This document shows, one piece after another, positions 7,084 through 14,199 of a stretch of DNA of 64,000 nt. The notes below the pieces were generated by a model. It saw only the letters and a list, made by a program, of their open reading frames with translations, was not told the origin of the DNA and searched no databases. The first letter of the stretch is position 1. Each line of letters opens with the position of its first letter. The stretch lies in the NCBI GenBank assembly GCA_964644135.1, contig CAZXWD010000001.1, positions 1-64,000 on the forward strand, in the 5' to 3' direction. The DNA is from CAZMOK01 sp964644135. Its GTDB lineage: Bacteria; Bacteroidota; Bacteroidia; Bacteroidales; JAGOPY01. The position numbers were made by a program, and so were the translations under genes.

Positions 7084-7714
7084 GTTACGTGTAGCTTTGT
7101 ATAGCGGAGCTTCTTATAGTTGGGTAGAGTAACATAATGTCAAGTAAAGCGATGTTAAGTATTTCATTGGGCTATGTATTGTAATCCGGTGTAATGTGTT
7201 GCAATGCGAAGTATTTTCTTTGTTCAGTGAAGTAATGCTCTGTGATGGAAAGCAGTGAGGTGTAAAGCAGGGTTGTGCTTAGCGAAGTATTTTGCTGCAT
7301 TGTATTGTTCCGTATGGTATAGTATTTTACAGTAAAGTAATGCTATGTCTTGCCAAGCGGTGTAATGCCAAGTGTTTTCATGTTATGCGACGCAGTGTAT
7401 CGTGATGTGAAGCGACGTATTTTATTGTAATATCTCAAAGTATCGTATTGAAAAGTGTGGCGATGCGGTGCAAGGTTGAGTATAGTATTGTTTTGTATAG
7501 TTCAGTATCGCAATGCACAGTCAAGTTACGTTTTTCAATCTGGAGCTGAGCGCAGTTGAGTTCAGTGATGTCTCGTACAGTATAGTATTTTATCGTGAAG
7601 CGGTCTTAAGTTAAGTTTCGTATTGTTAAGCGATTTACTGTCATGTACTGTACTGTCAAGTATTGTATAGTAAAGTGATTTAGCGTCATGCAATGTAAAG
7701 CACTGTAATGTTAT
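7084..7714 (+). repeat. degenerate pentanucleotide array, consensus G-(T/C)-N-N-N
   Basis: The 693-base gap between genes holds no convincing ORF. From the base after the stop codon at 7083 to just before the hairpin at 7724, G recurs every five bases. Counting by hand: 15 of 18 positions in 7084-7169, 7 of 8 in 7176-7211, 38 of 42 in 7222-7427 and 49 of 55 in 7440-7710 are G, in four blocks separated by three small phase shifts. The base after G is almost always T or C. Frequent units are GTATT, GTATA, GTAAT, GTAAA and GTGAT. The strand is poor in C except after G. Five is not a multiple of three, so coding is excluded. Function unknown: candidates are an origin or packaging site, a protein-binding filament site, or a long repeat RNA. 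Confidence 0.9.
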
Positions 7715-7723
7715 ATAATATTC

Positions 7724-7756
7724 AAGGATAGGCTAAAATAGCTTATCCTTTTTTTT
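7724..7756 (+). terminator. hairpin with T tract closing the pentamer array
   Basis: AAGGATA-GCTA pairs with TAGC-TATCCTT (one bulge on each side) followed by eight T and AACCATTAAATCAATAG. If the pentamer array is transcribed, this would define the RNA's 3' end; otherwise it is the leader hairpin of the gene at 7776. Confidence 0.75.
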
Positions 7757-7775
7757 AACCATTAAATCAATAGCT

Positions 7776-8093
7776 ATGAAAAACATGGAAATAATACCTT
7801 GCCCCATCTGTAAAGGTTCAGCGGAAAAAGTCAATATGTTTGATAACCTTTATGTTATTAAACATGCTAAAAACTGTTCATTGACTAGTATAGCCCCTGC
7901 AATAAAACATTATACTGTTCTGCACGATGAAAAATCGGCAAATGAATGGAACGCGTTTTGTAATTTGGTTATTAATCCTGACAGATTGGAAGATATCGCC
8001 GTTCGTTTCTTCCGGTATGCTCATGCACGAATGCATCAGATGTCAATCCGTGAAATATGGAAACAATTTGTCGAAGTGGATCAGGGCGTTTAA
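7776..8093 (+). CDS. Lar-like zinc-ribbon protein
   Basis: 105 aa. The N-terminus IPCPICKGSAEKVNMFDN followed by HAKNC and DEKSANEWNAF matches the layout of Lar-type restriction-alleviation proteins: a CPxC knuckle, a second Cys/His pair and the 'A...WN' helix that ends that domain. Family members in phages and prophages modulate type I restriction or are simply small zinc proteins. A C-terminal extension of about 45 residues is not part of the usual short Lar domain. An alternative start three codons on (second Met) cannot be excluded. Function in restriction alleviation is inference. Confidence 0.5.
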   Translation: MKNMEIIPCPICKGSAEKVNMFDNLYVIKHAKNCSLTSIAPAIKHYTVLHDEKSANEWNAFCNLVINPDRLEDIAVRFFRYAHARMHQMSIREIWKQFVEVDQGV

Positions 8094-8100
8094 AGGAAAA

Positions 8101-8113
8101 AATTATCTTTGTT
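8101..8113 (+). promoter_or_regulatory. candidate promoter for RNA/tRNA cluster
   Basis: AATTATCTTTGTTTT contains TATCTTTG, an exact match to the Bacteroides -7 box TAnnTTTG. GTTTA lies about 20 bases upstream at the place expected for the -33 box. It starts just after the stop codon at 8093 and would drive the structured RNA and tRNA that follow. Confidence 0.55.
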
Positions 8114-8146
8114 TTCACTCTTTACATTAGAAAACCCAAAATCCGA

Positions 8147-8214
8147 GGCTGTGGCGGGTCAAATAAGTGTTTAACAATGGTGTATCACAATTTTGAAATG
8201 AAACCCGCCCAGCC
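8147..8214 (+). ncRNA. structured RNA, 12-bp stem upstream of tRNA
   Basis: GGCTG-GGCGGGT (one bulged T) pairs perfectly with ACCCGCC-CAGCC across a loop of about 43 bases, giving a 12-bp GC-rich stem in A/T-rich surroundings. It lies between a candidate promoter and the tRNA gene, with only nine bases to the tRNA 5' end. No T tract follows, so it is not a terminator. It could be a tRNA-processing element or an independent small RNA. I know no family for it. Confidence 0.5.
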
Positions 8215-8223
8215 TTCTTACAT

Positions 8224-8298
8224 CGCAAGGTGGAGCAGTCAGGTCAGCTCGTCGGATTCATGATCCGGAGGCCGCAGGTTCAAATCCTGCCCTTGCTA
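8224..8298 (+). tRNA. tRNA-Met(CAT), initiator type
   Basis: A full cloverleaf can be drawn: acceptor CGCAAGG/CCTTGCT, D stem GAGC/GCTC, anticodon stem TCGGA/TCCGG with loop TTCATGA (anticodon CAT), T stem GCAGG/CCTGC with loop TTCAAAT. The first acceptor pair is C1-U72, unpaired as in bacterial initiator tRNAs, and GGTGGAGCAG and AGCTCGTCGG are typical tRNA-fMet sequence. Two of the three initiator G:C pairs in the anticodon stem are kept (the third is A-U). A73 is followed by CGA, so CCA is not encoded and must be added. A short ORF crossing this stretch should be ignored. Confidence 0.85.
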
Positions 8299-8302
8299 CG
8301 AA

Positions 8303-8412
8303 GTTTCTGATCAGAAACAAAGATCTTTGAGGCCGAGTCAGACATGACAAATAAGAAGCAATGAAACAGATGGATACGGTATGCGTATGGACGGCCTGCT
8401 TTGAAAGATCTT
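8303..8412 (+). other. palindromic and fold-back region after the tRNA
   Basis: GTTTCTGATCAGAAAC at 8303-8318 is a perfect 16-base palindrome. AAGATCTT at 8320 and GGCC at 8331 can pair with GGCC at 8393 and AAGATCTT at 8405, enclosing a smaller ATACG/CGTAT hairpin. Together with a weak ACCGG/CCGGT hairpin at 8466-8487 this fills the 8299-8535 gap, which has no convincing gene (only an improbable 17-codon ORF at about 8361). The tRNA transcript may end or be processed here. Confidence 0.4.
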
Positions 8413-8535
8413 AACGGATTAATTATTTTATGATTAATTATTTATTCAGCCTGAAAAAGAATAATACCGGTGTTGATCCGTGCCGGTTTATTTTACCCGT
8501 TTACATTCTGGGAAAATTTTTAATACATTTATCAT

Positions 8536-8727
8536 ATGAAAGACGATGAGAGGATTTGTGACCGCTGCCGCAAATTTGTAATCGAGCCATCAGCAACGAT
8601 TGAATATTGTGAAGAACAGCGTTTCCACGGAGCTGACCGTTTTTATGTCGAGGAAAGGATTAACGGGAATATCAAAACCTGTTCAATGTTTGACAGAATC
8701 GAAAAAACTAAAGGAAATGGCGGGTAA
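8536..8727 (+). CDS. small Cys-rich protein, probable zinc knuckle
   Basis: 63 aa with CDRCRKF near the N-terminus and further Cys at YCEEQRF and KTCSMF, enough to bind one zinc. Small, acidic to neutral, soluble. Lar-like and other zinc knuckles are common among phage early proteins, but this one cannot be assigned. It lies just after the tRNA region, preceded by the A-rich leader ATACATTTATCAT. Confidence 0.5.
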   Translation: MKDDERICDRCRKFVIEPSATIEYCEEQRFHGADRFYVEERINGNIKTCSMFDRIEKTKGNGG

Positions 8728-8769
8728 AAACCTGTCAGATCGTTCTTTTTGGGTTAGTAAGACCACATC

Positions 8770-8807
8770 GGGCTGGTGACACCTTTGAGTGCATCAGCCC
8801 TTTTTTT
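8770..8807 (+). terminator. hairpin with T tract
   Basis: GGGCTG pairs with CAGCCC around an 18-base loop, followed by seven T and the leader AACCAATAAACCAG. Stands 19 bases before the ATG at 8826. Confidence 0.7.
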
Positions 8808-8825
8808 AACCAATAAACCAGTACT

Positions 8826-9344
8826 ATGAAAAACATGATCAAGTCAATTTTTAAGATCCTGGTAGTGATATTCAGTGCTGCTTTGCTAATCAAAGCATGT
8901 ACCAGTTGCCAGGTTATGCGTTCCTGTGATCAAACAGTATATATGTTACAGGACAGACACTACGGATATTGCCAGATCTATCAAATAGATCCGCACAATC
9001 CGGACCATGAAAAGTTCTTCAGTGGAATATGTACGGCCACGGTTGAAAACGATACTGTATGGCTGGAACGGACTCATGCAGTCACTCTCGATAAAGCCAT
9101 TAACGAGATGATCAACGTGCCTGCAGAGAGGTTTACCGAGTATATCGTTACAGTCGATGATACCACTTCATTCTCGATCTATACCAATATGAACGAGCTG
9201 ACCATGGAAAACACCCTTACGCTTTGGCAATATGATATGCCTGAGTTAAGCCAGAGAACGCTGATCCTATATATTAAGTCGTATATTTCTGAAGGATTCG
9301 ATGCGTTCAGGTCAAAAGAAGAAAAAGAACGGTTCATGGATTAA
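8826..9344 (+). CDS. membrane-anchored hypothetical protein
   Basis: 172 aa. Residues ~7-24 (FKILVVIFSAALLIKAC) form a hydrophobic segment ending in LLIKACTSC. This could be a signal anchor or an imperfect lipobox with Cys at about 25. The rest is polar, mixed alpha/beta, probably on the periplasmic side, with two or three further Cys. No family recognised. It is a single-gene unit between a hairpin and a promoter-like motif. An envelope role is plausible. Confidence 0.55.
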   Translation: MKNMIKSIFKILVVIFSAALLIKACTSCQVMRSCDQTVYMLQDRHYGYCQIYQIDPHNPDHEKFFSGICTATVENDTVWLERTHAVTLDKAINEMINVPAERFTEYIVTVDDTTSFSIYTNMNELTMENTLTLWQYDMPELSQRTLILYIKSYISEGFDAFRSKEEKERFMD

Positions 9345-9360
9345 ATTATCCTATCTTTAA
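9344..9360 (+). promoter_or_regulatory. candidate TTATCCTAT promoter motif
   Basis: AATTATCCTATCTTTAA begins at the stop codon of the gene ending at 9344 and precedes the structured leader at 9369. It is one of the recurring TTATC elements. Confidence 0.45.
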
Positions 9361-9368
9361 CCACCTAC

Positions 9369-9449
9369 GATCCCGGGCCTGCCGGCTCTCTCCTTTATTA
9401 CGGCAGTAAGCAATCATTGGCAATGGCCGGTTTGGTTCGGGATCTTTTT
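9369..9449 (+). ncRNA. branched leader RNA ending in terminator-like stem
   Basis: GATCCCG at 9369 pairs with CGGGATC at 9438, followed by five T. Inside are smaller helices such as GCCG/CGGC. The fold replaces the simple hairpin found before other early genes, stands 25 bases before the ATG at 9474, and follows a promoter-like motif. That layout would suit a regulatory leader or attenuator. No known riboswitch class is recognised. Confidence 0.4.
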
Positions 9450-9473
9450 AAAGAATAAAAAACAAACAATATC

Positions 9474-9917
9474 ATGGCAAAAACAAGCAAAGAATTACAG
9501 GTTGAACAAGTCAAAGGAATGGCTTTGACAAAATCCAATATTGAAAACAGGGCAGAAAAGATCCTTTCGCTCGTTGAGGAAGGCCACATTTCGCCTCTTA
9601 CTGCTATTCACATCAGCAAGTCCTTGTCCGAAATGGCCAAGATAATAGACAACGCCGTTAAAGCAGATGTTATCGATAAGATTGAAGAGGCAGAAGGCAA
9701 TAAGATCAATCAAAACGGCGCTGAAATAAGCCTTGCCAGCAGGACCAGTTATGATTATTCCGGATGTCATGCCTGGAATAAGTACAAGGCAATAGTCGAT
9801 GAGATCCAGGATTTGATGAAGACTACAAAAAAGGCCATTAACCACAAGGAATATGGCCAGATCAAACCGGCAAGGAAAAGCTCAACGAATTATCCGAAGA
9901 TAAAATTGCCGAATTAA
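9474..9917 (+). CDS. helical hypothetical protein, 147 aa
   Basis: A soluble, almost wholly helical protein. The middle (HISPLTAIHISKSLSEMAKIIDNAV) is amphipathic, and the C-terminus is basic (KPARKSSTNYPKIKLPN). The charge and helix content suggest a DNA- or nuclease-associated accessory protein, but I recognise no family. It precedes the PP-loop enzyme, separated by a strong hairpin. Confidence 0.6.
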   Translation: MAKTSKELQVEQVKGMALTKSNIENRAEKILSLVEEGHISPLTAIHISKSLSEMAKIIDNAVKADVIDKIEEAEGNKINQNGAEISLASRTSYDYSGCHAWNKYKAIVDEIQDLMKTTKKAINHKEYGQIKPARKSSTNYPKIKLPN

Positions 9918-9974
9918 AGCGGCAAATTTTGCACTCCATGATGCAGCGGTGCGTCATGATTTTTGCATAGTGTA

Positions 9975-10005
9975 GGTCTGCCCGGAAACGGGCAGGCCTT
10001 TTTTT
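9975..10005 (+). terminator. strong hairpin with T tract
   Basis: GGTCTGCCCG pairs with CGGGCAGGCC around GAAA, a ten-pair stem with a stable tetraloop, followed by seven T and the leader AACAAATCTAATC. Stands 18 bases before the next ATG. Confidence 0.85.
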
Positions 10006-10022
10006 AACAAATCTAATCTGAT

Positions 10023-11069
10023 ATGAACATAAGAACTTATGGAAACAATATACCGGATATTAACTGGTATGATCACATCATTGTGTATTTCAGTGGCGGT
10101 AAAGATTCGACTGCCTGTGTTTTACATTTACTCGAACTGGGTGCTGATCCTGAAAAAATAGAACTTTGGCATCATTCGATTGATGGCGCTGAAGGTGGTT
10201 ATTTTATGGACTGGCCATGTACAGGAACCTATTGTCGTGCTTTTGCCAACCTTGTCAATTTGCCTATTTACTGGTCATGGAGACAGGGCGGATTTTATCG
10301 TGAGCTCTGGCGGGAAGACGAACCTACGGCTCCAATCTATTTTGAAGAACGTAATGAAAAGGAAGATCTTTTTCCAATTCGTAACAAAACAAAGCTCAGA
10401 AAGGTAGGTGGTAATGGATCAGTAGGAACCCGGAAGAAATTTCCACAAGTTTCGGCAGATCTCAATACACGCTGGTGCACGGCTTATTTGAAGATCGATG
10501 TGGCAGCTGCTGCAGTCCGGAACCAGGAAAGGTTCAAAGGCAAGAAAATATTAACTGTATCTGGTGAAAGAGCAGAAGAATCGCCCAACAGGAAAAGATA
10601 CAAGGAGTTTGAACCGGACAGAACGGATCTTCGCAGAAGTACAAGGCGGTTTCGTCATGTAGACCGCTGGAGACCGATCAAGATGTGGAAGGAGCAGAAA
10701 GTATGGGATATCATCCGAGGAAATACGATCATGCCGCACCCGGCATACCGGCTCGGCTGGGCTCGTTTAAGCTGCATGATGTGCATTTTTGGCTCAGCGG
10801 ACATGTGGGCCACGATATACCATTACGCTCCTCAGATCGTCCGGAATATGGCCCAGGAGGAAGAAAAAACAGGCCTGACCATTAACCGGAAATATTCGAT
10901 CTTTGAACAAGTCAAACGAGGCAAGGTCTTTAAAATCGATGTAAATGATCCTCAAAGATTATGGGAAGAGGCTATGTACCCAATTTATTCCGGTGAAGTC
11001 ACAACCTTTCATGTTGATGCCTGGGAGTTGCCGGCAGGCGCTTTTGGAGAGAATGCCGGGCCAATTTGA
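10023..11069 (+). CDS. PAPS-reductase-family PP-loop protein
   Basis: 348 aa. The PP-loop SGGKDST at residues ~24-30 binds ATP in the family of PAPS reductase, sulfate adenylyltransferase subunit CysD and DndC. Conserved later parts are visible: the 'tRWCT' element (LNTRWCTAYLK), the GERAEES segment and a Cys cluster SCMMCIFG, which in DndC-like relatives can ligate an iron-sulfur cluster. Phage members are common and mostly unassigned; proposed roles are sulfur or nucleotide modification of DNA, RNA or small molecules. A sulfotransferase-like domain occurs elsewhere in this phage (26149-27345) and would need PAPS, but a link is speculative. Confidence 0.75.
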   Translation: MNIRTYGNNIPDINWYDHIIVYFSGGKDSTACVLHLLELGADPEKIELWHHSIDGAEGGYFMDWPCTGTYCRAFANLVNLPIYWSWRQGGFYRELWREDEPTAPIYFEERNEKEDLFPIRNKTKLRKVGGNGSVGTRKKFPQVSADLNTRWCTAYLKIDVAAAAVRNQERFKGKKILTVSGERAEESPNRKRYKEFEPDRTDLRRSTRRFRHVDRWRPIKMWKEQKVWDIIRGNTIMPHPAYRLGWARLSCMMCIFGSADMWATIYHYAPQIVRNMAQEEEKTGLTINRKYSIFEQVKRGKVFKIDVNDPQRLWEEAMYPIYSGEVTTFHVDAWELPAGAFGENAGPI

Positions 11070-11104
11070 TTACCCCTTTCATTAACCAATAAAATCACTA
11101 TGCT

Positions 11105-11281
11105 ATGTCTGCTTATTATTCATTCAGTAAAAGAAAAGTCCAAAAGCTTCTCAAAAGCCACAATGAAGAGGCCAGGACAATCGTTAGTCAAATGAAAATC
11201 AATCCTCATACCGGAGTAGGCAGCGTGTTTACTTCGTCTGAAGATTTGATTAATTTAATGGATAAGTTAATCAGGATGTAA
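11105..11281 (+). CDS. small hypothetical protein, 58 aa
   Basis: ATG at 11105 opens a 58-codon frame closed by TAA at 11279-11281. The product begins MSAYYSFSKRKVQK, is basic in its first half and helical at its end (SSEDLINLMDKLIRM). It is preceded by the recurring leader ATTAACCAATAAAATC and followed closely by a terminator hairpin, so it is very probably a real gene. No family recognised. Confidence 0.6.
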   Translation: MSAYYSFSKRKVQKLLKSHNEEARTIVSQMKINPHTGVGSVFTSSEDLINLMDKLIRM

Positions 11282-11314
11282 AGATGCACCTGGCTAACGG
11301 GGGAAATTATAGAA

Positions 11315-11339
11315 GGGCCCAAAATCGGGCCCTTTTTTT
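11315..11339 (+). terminator. hairpin with T tract
   Basis: GGGCCC pairs with GGGCCC across AAAATC, followed by seven T. It stands 13 bases before the ATG at 11353, and for that reason the upstream in-frame ATG at 11284 is rejected as start of the next gene. Confidence 0.85.
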
Positions 11340-11352
11340 AATGCTTAATCTT

Positions 11353-11643
11353 ATGGAAAACCCGCTTAATTACGACATATCAAAGAAAGGATGGTACAAA
11401 ATGACAGTTGCAGAACAGTTTCACAGGCCGGCCAGGGAAATTGCCATAACAGGGCCATACAGTAAAATAGATCCGATGGAAGGGATAGAAGAAGAGTACT
11501 ATTGTGTAACGATTCTTTTTCCCGGTGATGATCCGCATTACAACGAAAACCATTCTATGGAATGTCCATCAGAAGAAGATGCCTGGGAATATGCCAGGCA
11601 ACTGTCCGGAAAAAGAAAAATATTCAACATTAACAAATATTGA
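11353..11643 (+). CDS. hypothetical protein, 96 aa
   Basis: Starts at MENPLNYDISKKGW after the leader TTAATCTTATGG, which also precedes the gene at 23847. An acidic, mixed-fold protein with a C-terminal half (YYCVTILFPGDDPHYNE...EDAWEYARQLSG) resembling small alpha/beta proteins that report a measurement to an operon. No known family. The stop codon is one base before the next ATG, so the two are coupled. Confidence 0.6.
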   Translation: MENPLNYDISKKGWYKMTVAEQFHRPAREIAITGPYSKIDPMEGIEEEYYCVTILFPGDDPHYNENHSMECPSEEDAWEYARQLSGKRKIFNINKY

Positions 11644-11644
11644 T

Positions 11645-11998
11645 ATGAATGCACAACAAGCTTACAAAGAATTGCAAATCCGAAACCTCCGGGAAAGTGT
11701 ACAAAACCTTGAAGAGATGGGTGCGATCATTATTTTGCCTGAGAATGTAGAGGCAGATCTGACCAAACTTAAAAGGAAAGAGGAAAAAGCTGAAGAACGC
11801 GAAAAGAGGAAGTTTAAAAGAGAATGCAAAGATTCCTATGAACATATGGATGCCTTTGAATATGCAGCAGACGGAAACTTTGATGTCCTAATGGATTCAA
11901 TCGTTCCTGCCTGTTGCAAACATGGCTGTCAGGTGGAGCCGGACGGTCATTGCATGCATGGCAATCCGAGTATTCTTTTGGCAAATGGATTAATTTAG
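11645..11998 (+). CDS. small protein with Cys-rich C-terminal signature
   Basis: 117 aa. The N-terminal two thirds form a charged helix (KRKEEKAEEREKRKFKREC). The end, CCKHGCQVEPDGHCMHGNPS, then ILLANGLI, is a Cys/His-rich module that I have seen at the C-terminus of small phage and plasmid proteins of unknown role. The four Cys and two His suit one zinc. It follows the previous gene after one base. Confidence 0.6.
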   Translation: MNAQQAYKELQIRNLRESVQNLEEMGAIIILPENVEADLTKLKRKEEKAEEREKRKFKRECKDSYEHMDAFEYAADGNFDVLMDSIVPACCKHGCQVEPDGHCMHGNPSILLANGLI

Positions 11999-12020
11999 TA
12001 ATTTTAAAACCGATACGATC

Positions 12021-12410
12021 ATGAAGCTATTTCGTATTTTATCTAAAAAAGAGGTGGAAGAATTCAAAAGAAAGGCAAGAATTGATTTCAATCCGGCTGT
12101 AGACCAGATCAATTCTATGTGGCATCCGGTCTATGTAGCAGAGTGCTTGCAAATGATAATGGAAGCATATGATTATCCTGGCACAGTAACCCTCACTCAT
12201 CATGACAGCGGGAAAAAACTTGTCAGGAACCACCTGGAGATTTTTGATCCTAAAAGAAAGAGCAAAGCCGATCGCACAAGATATGTAGCCTGGGCAGTGT
12301 TTTCATATATAGGAGCGAAGAATGAAGAATACAGAAAGTCATTTGAGGCGCCTGTAGAAACCCCTGAAGAGGACTTTTGGAAAATTGCACCCAAAGTAAT
12401 CTATCAATAA
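12021..12410 (+). CDS. hypothetical protein, 129 aa
   Basis: Soluble, helical and basic, with a hydrophobic middle helix (WHPVYVAECLQMIMEAYDYP) and a Trp/Tyr-rich C-terminal part. No membrane segment, no recognisable motif. Lies in a run of tightly spaced small genes (11353-12607), presumably one transcript. Confidence 0.55.
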   Translation: MKLFRILSKKEVEEFKRKARIDFNPAVDQINSMWHPVYVAECLQMIMEAYDYPGTVTLTHHDSGKKLVRNHLEIFDPKRKSKADRTRYVAWAVFSYIGAKNEEYRKSFEAPVETPEEDFWKIAPKVIYQ

Positions 12411-12427
12411 ATGAAAAACCAAACGCA

Positions 12428-12607
12428 ATGAATGACACTGACATCACACACTTTGAGGACACCTACAAAACGTACCAGAAAAGGTATCATGAACTTGTTC
12501 AGATACCTAAAAGAGAACGTACTTCCAAGCAGCTTAAAGCTATGCAACGGATCAAAAAGCGTTCTACTGAACTCCGGCAACAGATCCGGGAAGCAAAAAA
12601 GAAATAA
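12428..12607 (+). CDS. small basic coiled-coil protein, 59 aa
   Basis: Starts at MNDTDITHFED; the upstream in-frame ATG would lie within the preceding gene and is rejected. The product is a single long Lys/Arg-rich helix (KQLKAMQRIKKRSTELRQQI), likely a coiled coil that could bind nucleic acid. Function unknown. Confidence 0.5.
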   Translation: MNDTDITHFEDTYKTYQKRYHELVQIPKRERTSKQLKAMQRIKKRSTELRQQIREAKKK

Positions 12608-12624
12608 TTATCCTTACTTTAAAT
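12606..12624 (+). promoter_or_regulatory. candidate TTATCCTTA promoter motif
   Basis: AATTATCCTTACTTTAAAT begins at the stop codon of the gene ending at 12607. The 125 bases between it and the next hairpin hold a possible 20-codon ORF (near 12631) and GC-rich inverted words around 12702, but nothing I can name. Confidence 0.45.
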
Positions 12625-12748
12625 CATGATTCGATGATACTGATAACACCAGAAGAGGGAATAAAGTCCGTTCTATCCGTACTATTAAAGTCCTGATAGT
12701 CTCGGCGCGGCGAGTGTTAGGAAGTTTCTTCGTTGGCGGTCATGATAA

Positions 12749-12775
12749 AGAGGTGCTCAGTTGCACCTCTTTTTT
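12749..12775 (+). terminator. hairpin with T tract
   Basis: AGAGGTG pairs with CACCTCT, followed by six T and AAACAAATCAT leading straight into the ATG at 12787. The start is only 11 bases after the T run. Confidence 0.8.
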
Positions 12776-12786
12776 AAACAAATCAT

Positions 12787-13164
12787 ATGTTAATTGAATA
12801 CGATAATATCGGGATAGCTTTCAGGATCGCAATGAAAGACTTTGGTTTTAGAGAAAAGTACGTTGAACAAATCGAACAAGCATGTGAAAGCACCACTATA
12901 TGGGCAAGTTGGCTTGTTCTTAATACCGAAACAAACAAGCTGTGTATATCATGGATACTTTACGACGGGGAAAACGACAAACTTGTCAAGGCCATCCTTT
13001 GCGATAATATCCTTGAAATGAAAAACTATATTACATCTACAGGAACTAAACTTGACAAGCCTGTTATATACAAAACTATTGCAGAATTTGACTATATCAT
13101 AGAATCGGCACTGGTACAACATGGCCGGTATTTGTTAAAAGACAATCCTGTTTCTGCTAATTGA
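12787..13164 (+). CDS. hypothetical protein, 125 aa
   Basis: A soluble, acidic alpha/beta protein (FRIAMKDFGFREKYVEQIEQ, CISWILYDGEND). No motif or membrane segment recognised. It lies alone behind a hairpin. The following gene at 13203 is separated by 38 A/T-rich bases without a hairpin, so the two may be one transcript. Confidence 0.6.
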   Translation: MLIEYDNIGIAFRIAMKDFGFREKYVEQIEQACESTTIWASWLVLNTETNKLCISWILYDGENDKLVKAILCDNILEMKNYITSTGTKLDKPVIYKTIAEFDYIIESALVQHGRYLLKDNPVSAN

Positions 13165-13202
13165 ATTAATTAACTTTTTCTTTAAATCTTTAAATACGTA
13201 TT

Positions 13203-14129
13203 ATGGAAGAGAATGCAAACAAAGCCTTAACCTTTGGTTTCGAGGAGGGCCAAGACGTAGCTACGATCAGCAAAGAACAAATCGACGGAACCCTTGAAAT
13301 GTTAAACTCAAGACGTGAACCATTGGCCAACAGGCCGGTACAGATCGGTGAATTCATCGATGTGGTCAATGAACTGTTCGATAAGAATAACCTCATTGCC
13401 AATCTGGAGGAAATGGAAGTCAATAAAAAGTTCTGCCGTATTGTTGCCCCGAAAGAAGTGGGCCGACTGAGCAAGGAAATGATCATCGAGGCAGGATACT
13501 GGCTTATCGAAAAGATGATCCTCAAATTTGTAATGCCCAACCATTCAGAAAAAGGATATGCAGCCTGTATGGCAGTATCCTTCAATGACAAGGGGATACA
13601 GGTGGCCTGGGGGACAAACGTTGCCTCATGCAATAACCTGTGCGTTTGGGGCGAAAACACCATGTCGACCTATCAAAACAAGTACAACCAGAAAACCGCC
13701 TGGGATCACATATTGCTTAGGCTCGAAAAGTGGATGAGCGAAGTCGAACAAAAGTTCGATTTTGACCGTAAGGTAATTCAGTACATAATGAATACCAGGT
13801 TTGACAATACCGAGGGAGAAATGGTTCGTAAGATCATCGGTGATTTGATGATGCGTGCCGTTGAAAGCACTTATATTGATACAAGAGCCGAAAGGATTTT
13901 CAGTATCAACGACATGTCCAGGTTTACTCAGCATGTGCTTGAAAACCCTGAAAAACTAAGCAAAAACCCCACAGTATGGGATCTGTACAATTACGGAACA
14001 AATATTCTCAATCCGGCTAAAACCGATCCTACGGTTATGATTGATGTCAATCGCAACTGGGGAAAATATGTCATGGAAAATTTTGTTCCGGATATCAACG
14101 ATAAGCTGGAGCAGACAGTATTGGTTTAA
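13203..14129 (+). CDS. DUF932-like phage/plasmid protein (tentative)
   Basis: 308 aa, soluble. The central segment, a strand followed by GIQVAWGTNVASCNNLCVWG and then TYQNKYNQKTAWDH, resembles DUF932/TIGR03299 proteins, which carry a conserved 'surviving native-DNA recognition' type centre with an N-C-N pattern and are frequent on phages and plasmids. The function of that family is unknown. Length (usual ~300) agrees. It directly precedes the PRTRC cassette, separated by a hairpin. The assignment is by eye and uncertain. Confidence 0.4.
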   Translation: MEENANKALTFGFEEGQDVATISKEQIDGTLEMLNSRREPLANRPVQIGEFIDVVNELFDKNNLIANLEEMEVNKKFCRIVAPKEVGRLSKEMIIEAGYWLIEKMILKFVMPNHSEKGYAACMAVSFNDKGIQVAWGTNVASCNNLCVWGENTMSTYQNKYNQKTAWDHILLRLEKWMSEVEQKFDFDRKVIQYIMNTRFDNTEGEMVRKIIGDLMMRAVESTYIDTRAERIFSINDMSRFTQHVLENPEKLSKNPTVWDLYNYGTNILNPAKTDPTVMIDVNRNWGKYVMENFVPDINDKLEQTVLV

Positions 14130-14149
14130 TGGTTGAACATGCTTATCGT

Positions 14150-14176
14150 GAGGGTTACTTCGGTAGCCCTCTTTTT
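14150..14176 (+). terminator. hairpin with T tract before PRTRC cassette
   Basis: GAGGGTTA pairs with TAGCCCTC (one G-T pair) around CTTCGG-type loop bases, followed by six T. It ends the previous unit and stands 24 bases upstream of the PRTRC E start. Confidence 0.8.
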
Positions 14177-14199
14177 TAAACATAAAAAAACAGATACCT

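Noticed and set aside
7084..7714. The pentamer array as a CRISPR or minisatellite
   Set aside because: No conserved repeat of 20-40 bases and no spacer structure; only a five-base positional pattern.
8057..8263. A 68-codon frame across the structured RNA and tRNA
   Set aside because: It reads through a clear tRNA gene and has no start signal.
11284..11352. Upstream ATG for the gene at 11353
   Set aside because: A perfect terminator hairpin separates it from the conserved leader and ATG.
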